A stretch of 64,000 nucleotides of DNA from Actinomycetes bacterium (GTDB lineage Bacteria; Actinomycetota; Acidimicrobiia; Acidimicrobiales; Acidimicrobiaceae), in contig JAKAQR010000002.1 in NCBI GenBank assembly GCA_021819725.1, positions 100,751-164,750 on the forward strand. Reading direction: 5' to 3'. Positions 8,385 to 17,865 of the stretch are shown here, piece after piece. The position numbers and the translations under genes are program-made. The notes under the pieces were generated by a model. That model ran no database searches, was not told the DNA's origin, and was given only the letters and a program-made list of their open reading frames with translations. Positions within the stretch are counted from its first letter, which is position 1; each line of letters starts with the position of its first letter.

Positions 8385-9358
8385 TGCCCTACCTCCACTG
8401 TGCTCACTTCTCGGCCCTCTGTCGCTTCTACCCTGGGGGCAATCATTGCATCACTACCGTTCTCACCAAGGTGAGCTGGCTCAGCACCAATCGGCGGAAC
8501 AACACCACGGATGCGAACCATCAGCACATGGATCCCCACGATCAACACCAAGATGATCGGAACCAACACGATATGGAGCATCAGTGCTTGGCCAAAGTTC
8601 ATGGCGTTGAAGAATGCACCGATACCACCAGAATTAAACGCATCCTTTGCCTCGAAGGCGATCCACTGGGAATCAAAGTTGGTCTGCGAGAGATATCCGG
8701 TGAAGGCCTCGACGATAGAGACCAGGAAGGCGAGCATGCCGGTCATCCAGGTCAGCCAACGCTTGCCACGCCAGGCCGCCATCCAGAACTTCGCCCACAG
8801 ATGCACAGTCATAAAGCCCATAAACAGCTCTACCGACCACAGATGAAGTGAGTTGACAAAGTGCCCAATATCACTCAAGTGCCACCAAGTTGGGCCCTCA
8901 ATAGCGAGAACCATACCACTGAGAATGGCCATGATTAACGCGCCAATGGTGAGCACACCAAACACGTAGACCCACGATGCCACATACGATGGTTGACCAT
9001 CTGGCAACAACTTATCAGGTGGGAGATACTTTAAACCAAGACGTCGACCATGAGCAGTCCAGCCCTCAGACTCATCGTCACTACTGGCAGCGGTGACTGG
9101 TTGGTACTTCTTACGCTTGACCGGCTTACCTTTGAGGAAAGGGATACTGATAGCAAGAGCGAACAACACGACCAAGATAACGATAACGATAAAGTTCGCC
9201 ATCGAGATCAAGATAAAACCCCAGTGAATGTAATGATCAGGATGATTAAGGTTAACAATCGCCCCGATGACTGGATGACCGTTCATGGCGGTATCCTTTC
9301 TAACGCTTGCGCGTAAATGACACACCCAACAACCGAGCTATCCACGGTGGAACAACTC
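7389..9358 (-). repeat. Tandem duplication copy A of the cytochrome b operon (1,970 bp)
   Basis: This block recurs at 9538-11507 with a constant offset of 2,149 nt. By reading, the only differences noticed are at 7398 and 7401, inside the last codons of the downstream gene. Identity stops abruptly at both borders. It covers both cytochrome b genes and about 70 nt of 5' leader. Confidence 0.95.
8381..9286 (-). CDS. Cytochrome b/b6 N-terminal domain protein (dihaem), copy A
   Basis: 301 residues from the ATG at 9286, preceded by AAAGGA at a good distance; an upstream start at 9325 lacks this support. It has an extra N-terminal helix, then the four-helix haem-binding core. Candidate haem ligands are His148/His162 (14 apart) and His238/His253 (15 apart). 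The 15-residue spacing of the second pair is that of cytochrome b6 rather than mitochondrial cytochrome b. It would transfer electrons from quinol across the membrane. No Rieske protein or cytochrome c gene lies beside it. Confidence 0.85.
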   Translation of the reverse strand: MNGHPVIGAIVNLNHPDHYIHWGFILISMANFIVIVILVVLFALAISIPFLKGKPVKRKKYQPVTAASSDDESEGWTAHGRRLGLKYLPPDKLLPDGQPSYVASWVYVFGVLTIGALIMAILSGMVLAIEGPTWWHLSDIGHFVNSLHLWSVELFMGFMTVHLWAKFWMAAWRGKRWLTWMTGMLAFLVSIVEAFTGYLSQTNFDSQWIAFEAKDAFNSGGIGAFFNAMNFGQALMLHIVLVPIILVLIVGIHVLMVRIRGVVPPIGAEPAHLGENGSDAMIAPRVEATEGREVSTVEVGQ

Positions 9359-9490
9359 TCAACGTGAGCCTACACCCAGGTAGAAAGGAGCGCTAGAGTC
9401 TTAAGTCACACAAAGTCGAGCCGTTAGAACCAGCCTCACGTGCAGCCCATCTCGGCCCTCTGGCAGCTACTTAGGCCGTAACAGCAACGA

Positions 9491-9521
9491 GGGCAGCATA
9501 GGGATCAACCCCATGCTGCCC
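9491..9521 (-). terminator. Hairpin downstream of cytochrome b operon copy B
   Basis: A perfect 9-bp inverted repeat GGGCAGCAT / ATGCTGCCC with a 13-nt loop that can itself pair (GGG/CCC), located 11 nt after the stop of copy B on the minus strand. A likely terminator separating the two operons. Confidence 0.5.
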
Positions 9522-9531
9522 CAGTGATCTC

Positions 9532-10533
9532 TTAGGCTCGTTGCGCGGGTACCTCTGCGTTGGTGAAATCGGGGTCGCGGTAGTAGTTACGCCAGATGAG
9601 ACGATACAACGGGATCTTCTCTGGGATCTTGCGAAGCCCAGGAATGACCGGCACAAAGAGCAAGAGAAGGCTCAATACCGTCATGATGGCAAGGACCTCT
9701 ACGTCACCATTGCCCGAGGTTGACATCGGTGAGATCTGATACCACATGGTGTAGAGCCACATCCACGGCTGCCCGGGCCAGGATCCGGTCTCGTTCATCA
9801 CGCCCCATTGGTTGCCCTGCAAGTGATCAACCGTGACAAGCTTGTTCCAGTAACTATTCGGCTGTGCCACCACAGAATCGCCGATGAACATCAAAGGATT
9901 CGTATAGTTCGTCGTGTAGAAGCTCGACTGGGTCAGGAGTTGTGCATCTAGAGCGCCTGACTGTGCCATGGCGAGGAGATGACTCATCAGCACCGGAACT
10001 GGCCCTGCCGAGGGCATCTGCGAGATGACGGCTGAGCTGCCGAGCGGAAGCTTATTGAGCTGCGCTTGGTAGTTGCTGATCCAGCGGTCCTCGGTCGCCT
10101 TGGGTGCCTGTTCATAGGTTGCGATAGCCGCCGTTAATGAAGGGAAGTCCGGCAGAGTCGACAGTGGGTTCAGCACAAAGTCCTTCGCCGTATTGAGCGG
10201 ATACTTCACACCAAAGAACTTCTCGAACGAGATCGGACCAAGGGATTGCGATGAACCTGTCGCAGTATTGTAGGGCGGTCCGTAGGTCGCGGTCGTACTC
10301 GTCCCGTTGAGCTCAGTCAGGGCGATGTCGACAAAGCCAACCGGCTGGGCCTTTGCCCACGATTGCACGGTGACCGGGGGGACATCTGGTGATGAAAAGG
10401 TGATGGCGAGGAGAAAGACCAGGACGAGCACGATCCCGAATGCTATGGTCGCCTCCTTCAGGATGTCATAATGGCGTAGCGGCCCGTGCCATGGTCGGCC
10501 ATACTTACGTTCGCTTTCACTCCACCGACTCAT
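9532..10533 (-). CDS. Cytochrome b C-terminal-domain-like membrane protein, copy B
   Basis: 333 residues, identical to copy A except for the last residues (ending QRA instead of QRPS), because the duplicated block ends within the final codons. It has the same layout: one N-terminal helix, a soluble domain of about 230 residues, an altered quinol-site region and a C-terminal helix. Coupled by a 4-nt overlap to the cytochrome b gene before it. Having two copies may raise dosage, or each may have its own upstream control, since the flanking DNA differs. Confidence 0.7.
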   Translation of the reverse strand: MSRWSESERKYGRPWHGPLRHYDILKEATIAFGIVLVLVFLLAITFSSPDVPPVTVQSWAKAQPVGFVDIALTELNGTSTTATYGPPYNTATGSSQSLGPISFEKFFGVKYPLNTAKDFVLNPLSTLPDFPSLTAAIATYEQAPKATEDRWISNYQAQLNKLPLGSSAVISQMPSAGPVPVLMSHLLAMAQSGALDAQLLTQSSFYTTNYTNPLMFIGDSVVAQPNSYWNKLVTVDHLQGNQWGVMNETGSWPGQPWMWLYTMWYQISPMSTSGNGDVEVLAIMTVLSLLLLFVPVIPGLRKIPEKIPLYRLIWRNYYRDPDFTNAEVPAQRA

Positions 10534-11507
10534 TGCCCTACCTCCACTGTGCTCACTTCTCGGCCCTCTGTCGCTTCTACCCTGGGGGCAATCATTGCAT
10601 CACTACCGTTCTCACCAAGGTGAGCTGGCTCAGCACCAATCGGCGGAACAACACCACGGATGCGAACCATCAGCACATGGATCCCCACGATCAACACCAA
10701 GATGATCGGAACCAACACGATATGGAGCATCAGTGCTTGGCCAAAGTTCATGGCGTTGAAGAATGCACCGATACCACCAGAATTAAACGCATCCTTTGCC
10801 TCGAAGGCGATCCACTGGGAATCAAAGTTGGTCTGCGAGAGATATCCGGTGAAGGCCTCGACGATAGAGACCAGGAAGGCGAGCATGCCGGTCATCCAGG
10901 TCAGCCAACGCTTGCCACGCCAGGCCGCCATCCAGAACTTCGCCCACAGATGCACAGTCATAAAGCCCATAAACAGCTCTACCGACCACAGATGAAGTGA
11001 GTTGACAAAGTGCCCAATATCACTCAAGTGCCACCAAGTTGGGCCCTCAATAGCGAGAACCATACCACTGAGAATGGCCATGATTAACGCGCCAATGGTG
11101 AGCACACCAAACACGTAGACCCACGATGCCACATACGATGGTTGACCATCTGGCAACAACTTATCAGGTGGGAGATACTTTAAACCAAGACGTCGACCAT
11201 GAGCAGTCCAGCCCTCAGACTCATCGTCACTACTGGCAGCGGTGACTGGTTGGTACTTCTTACGCTTGACCGGCTTACCTTTGAGGAAAGGGATACTGAT
11301 AGCAAGAGCGAACAACACGACCAAGATAACGATAACGATAAAGTTCGCCATCGAGATCAAGATAAAACCCCAGTGAATGTAATGATCAGGATGATTAAGG
11401 TTAACAATCGCCCCGATGACTGGATGACCGTTCATGGCGGTATCCTTTCTAACGCTTGCGCGTAAATGACACACCCAACAACCGAGCTATCCACGGTGGA
11501 ACAACTC
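9538..11507 (-). repeat. Tandem duplication copy B of the cytochrome b operon (1,970 bp)
   Basis: Second copy of the 7389-9358 block, in the same orientation, separated from it by a unique 179-nt spacer (9359-9537). The spacer holds the terminator-like hairpin of copy B and the upstream region of copy A. Confidence 0.95.
10530..11435 (-). CDS. Cytochrome b/b6 N-terminal domain protein (dihaem), copy B
   Basis: Protein identical to copy A (8381-9286), with the same ATG and Shine-Dalgarno inside the repeat. It has the same candidate haem pairs, His148/His162 and His238/His253. The upstream DNA beyond 11507 is different from that of copy A, so transcription may be controlled differently. Confidence 0.85.
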   Translation of the reverse strand: MNGHPVIGAIVNLNHPDHYIHWGFILISMANFIVIVILVVLFALAISIPFLKGKPVKRKKYQPVTAASSDDESEGWTAHGRRLGLKYLPPDKLLPDGQPSYVASWVYVFGVLTIGALIMAILSGMVLAIEGPTWWHLSDIGHFVNSLHLWSVELFMGFMTVHLWAKFWMAAWRGKRWLTWMTGMLAFLVSIVEAFTGYLSQTNFDSQWIAFEAKDAFNSGGIGAFFNAMNFGQALMLHIVLVPIILVLIVGIHVLMVRIRGVVPPIGAEPAHLGENGSDAMIAPRVEATEGREVSTVEVGQ

Positions 11508-11699
11508 CAACAACTATCCTATGGAGTCACGACAAACGATGTTAGGGACTTTGGTCACACAAGGATTGGGCGTTCAGACATTTCACAGATCCAAAGATAC
11601 CAGGCGCATCTCTACCGCCATTCTGCGAAGTGCAGCCACCGGCCAACCCACCCACTGGGACGGTGGGAAACCGACTCCGGCATGTTCACGACATGGTGT
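11508..11699 (-). promoter_or_regulatory. Upstream region of cytochrome b copy B
   Basis: Non-coding 192 nt between the acyl-CoA dehydrogenase 3' end and cytochrome b copy B. The first 80 nt resemble the matching region before copy A (9359-9440) only patchily, sharing GTCACACAA and a nearby CGTTxAGA. This looks like a diverged common promoter region. No convincing -35/-10 pair was found. Confidence 0.35.
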
Positions 11700-12887
11700 T
11701 CATCGTGGAATCTGCGACCAGGGCAACTCCTTGTCGGAACGTGGTTCACCAGGGAGCCCGAGCACGCGCTCGCCCAAGATATTTCGCATCACCTCCGAGG
11801 TGCCACCTTCGATCGTATTGGCACGGGATCGCAAAAATGCCTGTGCCATCGACCGCGAGGAGGTATCGCCGTGCACACCCGCAAACTCAGGGCGTCGCAT
11901 GGTGTAGTCCGGATACAACAGTGAGGCGTCTTGCTGGATATCTATGCAATATTCGTAGATTTTCTGGTTCAGCTCTGCATTCGCGAGCTTCACCACTGAT
12001 CCTTCAGGACCCGGATTACCCTGCTGCCGCTGCGCGGCGGCCCGCAAGGAGGTCAATCGGAGGGCCTCTGTGCTGCACCATAGTTGCATCAACTGATCGA
12101 GTCCGCTACTCGGACTCCCCATGGTCCGAAAAGCTCCGATCGCCTCGGCGATAGCGCCGCTACTCCTTGGCATTACCACACCACCGATCGAAGCTCGCTC
12201 GTTCATCAATGTGGTAATCGCGACCGACCACCCCCTGCCGATATCACCAAGGCGCATCGTGTCGGGGATACGCACATCAGTGAGGTACACCTCATTGAAC
12301 TCTGCCTCACCAGTGATCTGTCGCAATGGCCGCACCTCAACACCCACTGCTCGCATATCCAAAACAAAATAGGTCAGCCCTCGGTGCTTAGGTGCTTCGG
12401 GATCGCTCCGTGCGACAAGCATCCCCCAACGAGCAACATGAGCGAGGGTGGTCCACACTTTCTGTCCGTTCAGGATCCATTCATCCCCATCACGAATCGC
12501 CCTCGTCGCCAGGGAAGCGACATCTGACCCAGCTCCAGGCTCAGAGAAGAGCTGGCACCAGATCTCTTCACCGGTAAAGAGCGGGCGTAGCAGCCGTTGC
12601 TGAAGATCGACGGATCCATAGGTCATCACCGTCGGAGCTCCCATTCCCACGCCGATTGGGTTACTCGCAAAGGCGGGAGGGATATTCGCATTCGCCAGCA
12701 GCTCATCGATCACCCCTTGCAGGGCAGGACTCGCTGCAAGACCACCGAGACCAACCGGATGATGCACAAAGGCGAGACCGCGATCGTATTGTTCGCCACG
12801 GAATGCGACCCCCCCAACCTTCTCGAAATCGACCTCCTCGAGAAGCCGAAGCGTCGCCTGGCGTACCTCTTGCTCATCCGTCATCAT
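11700..12887 (-). CDS. Acyl-CoA dehydrogenase
   Basis: About 395 residues of the acyl-CoA dehydrogenase family (alpha-beta dehydrogenation of acyl-CoA thioesters, FAD-dependent). Motifs seen: QLFSEPGAGSDVASLATRA (FAD and substrate binding), WILNGQKVWTTLAHVARW and C-terminal IEGGTSEVMRNILGERVLGLP. An AGGAGGG sits ahead of three consecutive ATG codons (12890, 12887, 12884); the middle one has the best spacing. The C-terminal IEGGTSE differs from the IYEGT of the enzyme at 16717, so the two probably use different substrates. Chain length preference cannot be told. Confidence 0.85.
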   Translation of the reverse strand: MMTDEQEVRQATLRLLEEVDFEKVGGVAFRGEQYDRGLAFVHHPVGLGGLAASPALQGVIDELLANANIPPAFASNPIGVGMGAPTVMTYGSVDLQQRLLRPLFTGEEIWCQLFSEPGAGSDVASLATRAIRDGDEWILNGQKVWTTLAHVARWGMLVARSDPEAPKHRGLTYFVLDMRAVGVEVRPLRQITGEAEFNEVYLTDVRIPDTMRLGDIGRGWSVAITTLMNERASIGGVVMPRSSGAIAEAIGAFRTMGSPSSGLDQLMQLWCSTEALRLTSLRAAAQRQQGNPGPEGSVVKLANAELNQKIYEYCIDIQQDASLLYPDYTMRRPEFAGVHGDTSSRSMAQAFLRSRANTIEGGTSEVMRNILGERVLGLPGEPRSDKELPWSQIPR

Positions 12888-12965
12888 CATTCGCCCTCCT
12901 GGCAGCCAGCCTAGCAAAGCGTAGGTGTTCTAGCAGAGCACTCGGATCAAACCAAGTGTCGTAGC

Positions 12966-15900
12966 TCAACGCAGACAGTTTGCGATGTCATCACGGAGGG
13001 CCTTGACATGGCTGGCCCAGTGTGAGGCCAACGCATGGTAGCTCTCCTCGGTTGCGGAATGACGGTGGATCTCTTCATGCATTGCCGCCGACGTGGCAAA
13101 GCTCGCAAGTTCTCCCCAACGGCCACTGCGCGTAGCGAACCAATCGAAAAAGGCACAGACCTGCGAAGACTTCTCACGCCGTTGATCGAGGTGCTCAATC
13201 ACCAAGGCATCATTGAGCAGGAGGAAATCCTCGACAGCGAAGACCCGTCCGGGGAAGTGCAACAACTCGCCTCGACCGAGAACTCCAAGCAATGCCTCAA
13301 AGTCAACTGGGCGCGAATAGAGGTACCCCTGCACCAACTGGCCACCCAAGTGAATCCAACGCGACAGTTCGTCAATCGTCTCGACACCCTCTGCGACGAT
13401 ATGGATTCCCGCTATTCTCGCGAGAAAACTCAGTGAGCTCACGATCGCAAATGAGTTGACATCCATGCCAAAACGCGAGATGAAGGACCGATCGATCTTG
13501 AGTTCATCAACATCGAGTAGGGCGACATTGCTCAGCGAAGCATAGCCAGTCCCGAAATCGTCGACGGAGACTGCGACACCCACCGAGTGCAGCATACCGA
13601 TGGTGGAACGCGCAGCCGCTAAGTCGTCGAGTGCGACATCTTCAGTGATCTCAACCGTAAAGTGCCATGGCTCCTCAGCCGCAAAGAGCGCTACATCCTG
13701 GGAAAACTGTCTGGAGAGGAAGTGCGACGGTGTCACATTAAGTGATACGTTGAGATCGGGGTATCCATCGGCAGCAAGCCGGTGATGCGTGGCGAGAGCA
13801 GCTTGGATCGCATGATTACCAAGCATGCGTGCCAGTACTGGATCGCTCTTCACCTCGTTCAGCACCGATTCGAGCGGCACTCCGTCCCATCGCATCAATA
13901 ACTCGACACCGTTGATCAAGCCGGTCGTGCCGTTGACTTTGGGTTGCAGTAAAAAATACAGTTCGCCACTCTCGATAGCGGCTGGAAGCCGATCGCGAAC
14001 CTGGCGGCGTAACGCGATAGAACGTGCCACCATGCCTCCAAAAAGGTAGGAGCGTGCTTTGCCGGCCCCCTTTGCCGCATAAAGGGCTTCGTCTGCATGA
14101 GCAAGCAAGCTTGGATAGTCACGTCCATCCGTCACCGACATCGCCCATCCCAAGGATCCAGTGATGCGGAATTTCTCACCCGTGGTCGTTACGAGCCCCA
14201 TGACTCGTTCCACAAGATCATCGACTGTGTGTAACTCAGCATCGGCGACGCAGAAACCAAACTCATCACCGCCAAGGCGGGAGACGAAGTCGTCACCGGT
14301 GATGAGTGACCGTAAACCTGCACCGAGCGCTTCCAAAAACTTGTCGCCAGCCCAGTGCCCCGCTGTGTCATTCAACTCTTTGAAACCATCGAGATCAAGG
14401 ATCCCAATGGCGACCTCGCGACCTGCAACTAGTAGATGGCGAACTTTTTCCTCGAATGCGAGCCGGTTATCTAGGCCGGTGAGCATGTCGGTTCGCGCCG
14501 CGATACGTTGGACGTTTCGCTCCCGTTCAAGTGCCTGCTTGAGGTTTAAATCAGCGATCCCTTGCTCAATCATCTTGACCACCGTCTCAAGCAGTGAGAG
14601 AACTGCGGGAGTCACGGTGTTGGTGACCTGCGACATGACCGTGATGGCGGCAAAAACTTTGCCGTCGCGATGGATGGGGAGCGAGACCCCACAATTCCAA
14701 CCAAAGGTTCGGAGAAAGTCGATCCACGGGCTTACCGTAACATCACCGAGTTCATCTTGGTTCCACACAACCGCATCACTTCGGATCGCACGCAGCGCCA
14801 ACGGTCCGCCATCGCCGACGAGATCCAATGGCACCATGAGAGCGCCGACCTCCTCAGCCCCACGTCCTGCACTGGCCATAGGGACAAGTCGATTCATGTC
14901 TGGGTTCGGGACGGCGACCCATGAGGAGGTAAAGACACTCTCGGTCACCAACACATCACAGAAGGACTGCAACAGCTCGACCTCCGTGCGAGCAGATACC
15001 ATAATCGAGGCGCTCTGGAGGACGGTTAGGGTCAGATTGTTGAGCCAACGGTTCTCCCACTCAGAACGATTGTGTTCCACCCGAGCGATGGCTTGTCGGA
15101 TCAGCTCGTCGATCGAGTGCACGACATCTTCACCAATACCCTGATCAGCCTGATCATCGATAGCGAAGATGATCACACCTTGACTCCGACCACTCATCAC
15201 GATTGGAAGCCGCAGCACAGCACTGCCATGAGCCAACAGGGCCGCCATCTCGTTGAGCTCGTAACTTTGGGAACGGCCGATGAGGCCGTTGGTCACGATC
15301 TCGCGCTGCAATCGAAAACACGTTGCAGAGGGACCAGGCGGGCAGGTCTCGTCGGATACCGACACCTCAAGAGCAAGGAGCTCATCGCGAGCAGAGTCAC
15401 TGAGTTCACCCCAAACTCCCGCGCAACGCAGCATCCCCGATTGCGTATCCAAGCAGAGAAGAGCAGCCTGGCTAATCGAGGTCTCCCCCACGATGCTTTG
15501 GGCAACCTCTCCCATCGCCGTTACCCAATCGGTCGTCATGGACAGCTGCAAGGCAACCTTGGTGTCCATGATGCGATCGAGCAACCGTCCATGAGCGAAG
15601 GCCGTTCTTGCCTCAAAAAGACGGCCCAACTCCGATCCAAGGGCACCCATCATGTCCTCGATATCGACGGGCATCGGATCTGACTCTCTCCGGTACAAAG
15701 CCAGGGCAGCGCTTCTGTTCAACGAGAGCGGGAAGGGAACAACAATGGCGGAGCCTAACTCGTAACGTTTGAGTTTGTCGATCCAAGGCCCAAAACGACT
15801 CTCGACGTCGCGAGAGCTCAAGCTGACGTTGCCAGTGCGCAAAGCGATACCCACAGGGCCCTGACCACGTAGATCATTTGGATCGGTTCGCAGATCAAGA

Positions 15901-16568
15901 TCAGCTACATACTCGCGCCCATCACCAACCGCTGCCACAATGGAGATCTTTTCGTCGAGCCCCGTCACGGGGGTGCCGAGAGCGGTGGCAAAATAGACTA
16001 GGGGTGCCTGCGTGGCCCGCTGCACCATCTCCACCAGCTGTTCTATTAACAATGACTCCGGCATCTGCACATACCGATCAAACAGATTCGCAACCTCAAC
16101 GATGGTCTGTTGGAGCGCCTCTCGGGCACTCCAAAGGCGCATACTCGCCTCGCTGGTGCACGCAAGGAGTTCCTTTTCGTGTAGCAAAAGTAGTGTCTGT
16201 TCCGACTCGTCGAGGACTCCAGCCAAGTCGGTACGATACAGCGAGTAGATGAGATCAATCCATGTTGGGCGGATATTCATACGGAGATGCACATCACCAA
16301 TGCGAGCAATCACCTCGTAGTCGATGCGATGCTCGGAGAAGAGCCGGATGAACTCCTCAGTGATCAGCTGAGCGATCCGATCCACCTCCGAGGCGTCACG
16401 CTCATGAAAACTTCCAAGGTCAGCCTCGAGGAGTTCGCGAAGCTTAGGCAGGAGCTGTCGCAACGCCTTAATCACTCTTCCGGGAACTCTGCGAGTCTCC
16501 AACCTTGACCCCTCAGAACTCTGGTGCGCTGCTATCAGATCTGAACCGGACTCTGAATTTACCTCCAT
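12966..16568 (-). CDS. Globin-coupled multi-GAF diguanylate cyclase/phosphodiesterase (GGDEF-EAL)
   Basis: A 1,200-residue soluble signalling protein. N-terminal residues 30-165 resemble a globin-coupled sensor domain: ARIGDVHLRMNIRPTWIDL places His94 where DosC-type sensors have the haem proximal His. GAF-like domains follow (about 175-680). The GGDEF domain (about 685-850) keeps RTDMLTGLDNRLAF and RLGGDEF, so it is likely an active cyclase. The EAL domain (about 855-1095) keeps ELL in place of EAL, VEITE, DDFGTG, ELKIDRSF and AEGVET, consistent with phosphodiesterase activity. A C-terminal stretch of about 100 residues with several His is unassigned. It probably links oxygen or redox sensing to cyclic-di-GMP. 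Confidence 0.88.
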   Translation of the reverse strand: MEVNSESGSDLIAAHQSSEGSRLETRRVPGRVIKALRQLLPKLRELLEADLGSFHERDASEVDRIAQLITEEFIRLFSEHRIDYEVIARIGDVHLRMNIRPTWIDLIYSLYRTDLAGVLDESEQTLLLLHEKELLACTSEASMRLWSAREALQQTIVEVANLFDRYVQMPESLLIEQLVEMVQRATQAPLVYFATALGTPVTGLDEKISIVAAVGDGREYVADLDLRTDPNDLRGQGPVGIALRTGNVSLSSRDVESRFGPWIDKLKRYELGSAIVVPFPLSLNRSAALALYRRESDPMPVDIEDMMGALGSELGRLFEARTAFAHGRLLDRIMDTKVALQLSMTTDWVTAMGEVAQSIVGETSISQAALLCLDTQSGMLRCAGVWGELSDSARDELLALEVSVSDETCPPGPSATCFRLQREIVTNGLIGRSQSYELNEMAALLAHGSAVLRLPIVMSGRSQGVIIFAIDDQADQGIGEDVVHSIDELIRQAIARVEHNRSEWENRWLNNLTLTVLQSASIMVSARTEVELLQSFCDVLVTESVFTSSWVAVPNPDMNRLVPMASAGRGAEEVGALMVPLDLVGDGGPLALRAIRSDAVVWNQDELGDVTVSPWIDFLRTFGWNCGVSLPIHRDGKVFAAITVMSQVTNTVTPAVLSLLETVVKMIEQGIADLNLKQALERERNVQRIAARTDMLTGLDNRLAFEEKVRHLLVAGREVAIGILDLDGFKELNDTAGHWAGDKFLEALGAGLRSLITGDDFVSRLGGDEFGFCVADAELHTVDDLVERVMGLVTTTGEKFRITGSLGWAMSVTDGRDYPSLLAHADEALYAAKGAGKARSYLFGGMVARSIALRRQVRDRLPAAIESGELYFLLQPKVNGTTGLINGVELLMRWDGVPLESVLNEVKSDPVLARMLGNHAIQAALATHHRLAADGYPDLNVSLNVTPSHFLSRQFSQDVALFAAEEPWHFTVEITEDVALDDLAAARSTIGMLHSVGVAVSVDDFGTGYASLSNVALLDVDELKIDRSFISRFGMDVNSFAIVSSLSFLARIAGIHIVAEGVETIDELSRWIHLGGQLVQGYLYSRPVDFEALLGVLGRGELLHFPGRVFAVEDFLLLNDALVIEHLDQRREKSSQVCAFFDWFATRSGRWGELASFATSAAMHEEIHRHSATEESYHALASHWASHVKALRDDIANCLR

Positions 16569-16716
16569 ACCTCAGCCCCTCGGCAGCGCACACCATCTAA
16601 AACACCATAGGACACACGCAACTTCTTGCGTACATTTTTTATCGGCGCCGTTCGCCCGAACCTAAGGCATCGTCTCAAAACTGGCAGAAGTTGTCGCGAG
16701 GGTGCACAATAGAGGA

Positions 16717-17865
16717 ATGACTAACTTTGCACTCAATGAGGAGCACAAACAATTTCGCTCGGTCCTCCGATCCTTTGCCGAGAACCGTATCGCACCTCAC
16801 GCGCAAGAGGTCGACGAGTCCGCAAGCTTTCCATGGACGAGCTTTGAGGCATGCAAAGAGATGGAGCTACCTGCGCTCGGCATCCCTGAGGCCTACGGGG
16901 GGGCAGGAGCGGACGGCATCACCAACGCCATCATGGTTGAGGAACTCGCTCGCGTCTGTGCGTCAACTTCACTCACGATGCTGATCTCCAAGTTGGGTAT
17001 GACGCCGGTCATCTACTGGGGATCAGAGGAGCTCAAACGCAAATATCTGCCGCGAGTCGCCTCCGGAGATGCCCAGGCCTCCTATTGCCTCTCAGAACCA
17101 GATGCAGGCAGCGACGTGGCCGCGATGACGACACGGGCCGTACGCGATGGCGACGACTACGTCCTGACTGGCACCAAGTACTGGATCACCAACGCGGGCA
17201 TCTCCGATACGTACACTGTCTTCGCGAAGACTGATCCAAAGGCTGGCCATCGAGGCATTACCGCCTTCCTCGTTGAGGCCGATTGGGGCGTCAAGGTGGC
17301 CAAACTCGAGAAGAAACTCGGCGTCCGAGGTTCCCCCACCGGTGAGATAACCTTCGACGAGGTACGCGTACCAGTTGCGAATCGTATCGGGGAAGAGGGG
17401 CAGGGCTTCTACATCGCGATGGGCACATTGGATCGATCACGGCCAACCATCGGCGCCCAAGCCGTCGGGATCGCCACAGGGGCTATTGACTATGCCGCTG
17501 ACTACATCAAAAATCGACAGCAATTCGGACGCCCGATCGCGGATAATCAAGGCATTCAATTCATGCTCGCCGATATGGCAACGCGGGTGGAAGCGGCACG
17601 GGGACTGGTCTATCAGGCGTGCCAGCTCATCGACAACGACCCCGATGGGCAGTTGACCAAATACGGGGCAATGGCCAAGATGTTCGCTTCGGATGTGGCC
17701 ATGTCCACCACCATCGACGCTCTCCAGCTCCTTGGCGGCTATGGCTACACCAAGGACTTTCCACTTGAGAGGATGATGCGCGACGCCAAGATCACCCAGA
17801 TCTATGAGGGAACCAACCAGGTCCAACGCATCGTCATCGCCCGCCAGGTCCTAGGAGGTAAGTAA
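16717..17865 (+). CDS. Acyl-CoA dehydrogenase, short/medium-chain type
   Basis: 382 residues from the ATG at 16717 (an upstream GTG at 16702 is possible). Classical motifs: YCLSEPDAGSDVAAMTTRA, ITNAGISDTYTVFAKTD, LLGGYGYTKDFPLERMMRDAK and IYEGTNQVQRIVIARQVLG, the last holding the expected catalytic Glu. It overlaps the next gene, a 3-hydroxyacyl-CoA dehydrogenase, by 1 nt, which points to short-chain fatty acid or butyryl-CoA metabolism. Confidence 0.9.
   Translation: MTNFALNEEHKQFRSVLRSFAENRIAPHAQEVDESASFPWTSFEACKEMELPALGIPEAYGGAGADGITNAIMVEELARVCASTSLTMLISKLGMTPVIYWGSEELKRKYLPRVASGDAQASYCLSEPDAGSDVAAMTTRAVRDGDDYVLTGTKYWITNAGISDTYTVFAKTDPKAGHRGITAFLVEADWGVKVAKLEKKLGVRGSPTGEITFDEVRVPVANRIGEEGQGFYIAMGTLDRSRPTIGAQAVGIATGAIDYAADYIKNRQQFGRPIADNQGIQFMLADMATRVEAARGLVYQACQLIDNDPDGQLTKYGAMAKMFASDVAMSTTIDALQLLGGYGYTKDFPLERMMRDAKITQIYEGTNQVQRIVIARQVLGGK

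Noticed and set aside
8291..8851. 186-codon plus-strand frame, found again at 10440-11000
   Set aside because: It recurs only because the cytochrome b block is duplicated. It is antisense to both cytochrome b genes and rich in His/Asp/Gln from mirrored codons.
14161..15144. A 327-codon plus-strand frame opposite the GGDEF-EAL gene
   Set aside because: Serine/arginine-rich mirrored composition and no motifs; the minus-strand protein accounts for this DNA.
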